From Salinimicrobium sediminis (GTDB lineage: Bacteria; Bacteroidota; Bacteroidia; Flavobacteriales; Flavobacteriaceae), in the NCBI RefSeq assembly GCF_900215295.1, contig NZ_OCMF01000002.1:372001-436000 (forward strand): DNA of 64,000 nucleotides, read 5' to 3'. Positions 62,384-64,000 of this stretch are shown here, one piece after another; within the stretch, counting starts at the first letter, position 1, and every line of letters begins with the position of its first letter. The position numbers and the translations under genes are program-made. The notes under the pieces are model-generated. The model made no database searches and was not told the origin of the DNA. It saw nothing but the letters and a program-made list of their open reading frames with translations.

Positions 62384-63241
62384 TTACAGGTAATTTACAA
62401 GTTTTATATAAAGTTCTTCTCCAGGTAATTTTTGCGCTAAAATATCCATTCCTTCTTCAGTTATTTGCAGGATCCTGGGGTATCCACCGGTGGTTTGACC
62501 ATCTCTCATTAAAGAAATCATGACGCCCGAAGGAGTTAGCTGAACGGTACCCGGGAGTACAGGTCCTGTGATGATAGGCGCTAATGAATTCTGAAGCTTC
62601 TCTTGGAACCTGATCCCCATTCGATCGCTATCCTTTCCTACTGAAAAGTGCCCTTTTCTAAGCCTCTCTTTTTCTGAAGCTGAAAGCAATTCAAATTCAG
62701 GCCCGGGAAAAGCTTCAATGACTTCTGAAGTCAAATAAGCATCAGATCTAACCGTCGAAAATTTTTCTGAAGCTGAAATATCACCCTTCAAAAACGGGAT
62801 TTCCATTCCCTTTTCCATTCGGTGATGCGGGGTGACCCCTTTGCACCAGGATCGGCTTTTTAAAATCTTAGGGCTTTGAAAACCATTTTTTATCCCCACA
62901 TATGCTCTAAAGCCTGATATCCTGCCGCCAAACTTCAACACCTGTCCCTCTTTGACAGGCACGGTGTGATTATTAAAAAGCTTTTCCCCATCAAGTACAG
63001 GAGAAAGATCTGCTCCCGTAACTACAATTTCAGCAGCTTCCTGAAACATCAGCACCGGCCCCTGTAGAGTGATCTCAAGAACTGCAGCGTTTGGTTCATT
63101 TTGCAGCAGTAGATTAGCCATACCTGCAGCTCTTTGATCCATCGCACCACTTAGCGGCACCCCATATTTTCTGAAGCCAAACCTCCCCAGATCCTGGATA
63201 CTGGAATATAGACCAGGCATTAAAACTTCTATTTTAGCCAT
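62384..63241 (-). CDS. pxpC: 5-oxoprolinase subunit C (biotin-dependent carboxyltransferase family)
   Basis: The 285-residue protein has the family segments MPGLYSSIQDLGRFGFRKYGVPLSGAMDQRAAGMAN and SDRMGIRFQ, with the conserved GSxxDRMGxR-like loop. With PxpB and PxpA it opens 5-oxoproline to glutamate. It overlaps pxpB by 8 bp. pxpA is probably just beyond the right edge of the window. Confidence 0.93.
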   Translation of the reverse strand: MAKIEVLMPGLYSSIQDLGRFGFRKYGVPLSGAMDQRAAGMANLLLQNEPNAAVLEITLQGPVLMFQEAAEIVVTGADLSPVLDGEKLFNNHTVPVKEGQVLKFGGRISGFRAYVGIKNGFQSPKILKSRSWCKGVTPHHRMEKGMEIPFLKGDISASEKFSTVRSDAYLTSEVIEAFPGPEFELLSASEKERLRKGHFSVGKDSDRMGIRFQEKLQNSLAPIITGPVLPGTVQLTPSGVMISLMRDGQTTGGYPRILQITEEGMDILAQKLPGEELYIKLVNYL

Positions 63242-63965
63242 CGTATTCCTCCTTCCGGAATTTGAATTCTCCTTTCTCCACCACTTCCAAAATCTCCTGA
63301 TGTTCTTCCAGACTCACCTCATAGAACCTCATCTTATCTCCCGCCTTGATCTCACAGGGAGGATCTAAATAAGGATCAAAAAGCGGCACCGGGGAATTCC
63401 CTATAATATTCCAGCCGCCCGGACTTTTTTGAGGGTAAATCCCGGTCTGTTTTTCACCTATTCCCACAGCACCTTTCGGCACCTCGAGGCGGGGATGTTC
63501 CCGGCGTGAAAAATGGAGCTCTTCCGGCAGGCCTCCCAGGTATAAAAATCCGGGTAAAAATCCGGTGAAATAGACAGTATATAAAGCCGTAGAATGAAGG
63601 CCAATTATTTCCCTAATTTGAAGCTCCTTTGCTTGAGAAATTTCCTGAAGATCAATACCAAATTTTTGATCATAACAAACAGGAATATGGAACAGGTGAG
63701 ATTTAAAATTATCTTGTATCTTCGTCCGCTCCAACTCCTCTTTTAGCTGCAAAAAGCCATCATAGGTAATTTCTATAGCAGTGTTATAAGTTATTAATAA
63801 TGAATTGTATGTGTTGATTACCTCAACCCCTTCTTTAAGTATTTTTTCCTGAAGTATTTTTTGATAAGCCAGCACTTTTTTAAGCACTTTTTCACTGATC
63901 TCCGGCTCAAACTGAAGCAGAATTGCCCGCTCCCCCATCCTGGATATCTTTGGAAATTCCTGCAT
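63234..63965 (-). CDS. pxpB: 5-oxoprolinase subunit B
   Basis: The 243-residue protein (KipI-like allophanate hydrolase subunit 1) has GERAILLQFEPEISE, HLFHIPVCYDQKFGIDL and YFTGFLPGFLYLGGLPEELHF with REHPRLEVPKGAVGIGEKQTGIYP. It forms the 5-oxoprolinase complex with PxpC. Its ATG is at 63965. Confidence 0.93.
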   Translation of the reverse strand: MQEFPKISRMGERAILLQFEPEISEKVLKKVLAYQKILQEKILKEGVEVINTYNSLLITYNTAIEITYDGFLQLKEELERTKIQDNFKSHLFHIPVCYDQKFGIDLQEISQAKELQIREIIGLHSTALYTVYFTGFLPGFLYLGGLPEELHFSRREHPRLEVPKGAVGIGEKQTGIYPQKSPGGWNIIGNSPVPLFDPYLDPPCEIKAGDKMRFYEVSLEEHQEILEVVEKGEFKFRKEEYDG

Positions 63966-64000
63966 TACCCTCTTGAAATTTTTACATTTTTGGCACCCAA

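Overview
The window looks like a chromosomal segment of a marine-type member of the Bacteroidota, most likely family Flavobacteriaceae (Gramella, Salegentibacter or a relative; the genus is a guess). Several start sites lie just downstream of the Bacteroidota -7 element TAnnTTTG, with very short leaders and no Shine-Dalgarno sequences. Many lipoproteins carry S-K-(D/E)2 after the lipid-bearing cysteine. The arginine genes include the argF' type of transcarbamylase, the branched-chain E1 is a fused alpha/beta protein, and the menaquinone genes have a flavobacterial layout. No rRNA, tRNA, CRISPR array, insertion sequence or prophage was seen.

Layout. 1-8.3 kb: end of a Pycsar-type membrane effector overlapping a GAF protein, a thioredoxin-like lipoprotein, SIMPL and rhomboid proteins, a lipid A acyltransferase, glmM and an ACP phosphodiesterase. 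8.3-18 kb: the most unusual part, with an astacin-like lipoprotein, then four tandem paralogous surface-type lipoproteins with different C-terminal modules and a shared repeated leader motif, preceded by a LuxR-type regulator. 18-27.4 kb: uvrA, a LOG protein, a catalytically degenerate M1-like/beta-barrel protein and the 2-oxoacid dehydrogenase E1. 27.5-37.2 kb: a lipoprotein, paired PH-domain proteins, menB, DUF2059, a CvfB-like protein, the menD-menF-menI cluster and an alpha/beta hydrolase. 37.2-47.3 kb: dnaK, sdaA, an alcohol dehydrogenase, an NTF2-like protein, panB, a PH-like membrane protein, a RluA synthase and an FAD oxidase; the spacers here are full of interspersed repeats. 47.4-55.7 kb: a complete eight-gene arginine operon (GNAT-argG-argC-argD-argF'-argB-argE-argH), preceded by what looks like an Arg-rich leader peptide. 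56-64 kb: a four-Cache periplasmic protein, a TonB-like protein, an aldehyde dehydrogenase, a GNAT-nitrilase fusion and pxpC/pxpB.

How it fits together. Most genes are housekeeping: arginine, menaquinone and pantothenate synthesis, cell-wall precursor supply, DNA repair, chaperone. The novelty lies in four places: the tandem lipoprotein array with modular C termini; the candidate arginine attenuator; seven 7-bp-period repeat tracts, one inside menF; and palindromic repeats inserted between genes of operons and, apparently, within the menF reading frame. All statements come from reading the sequence; no database search was possible.
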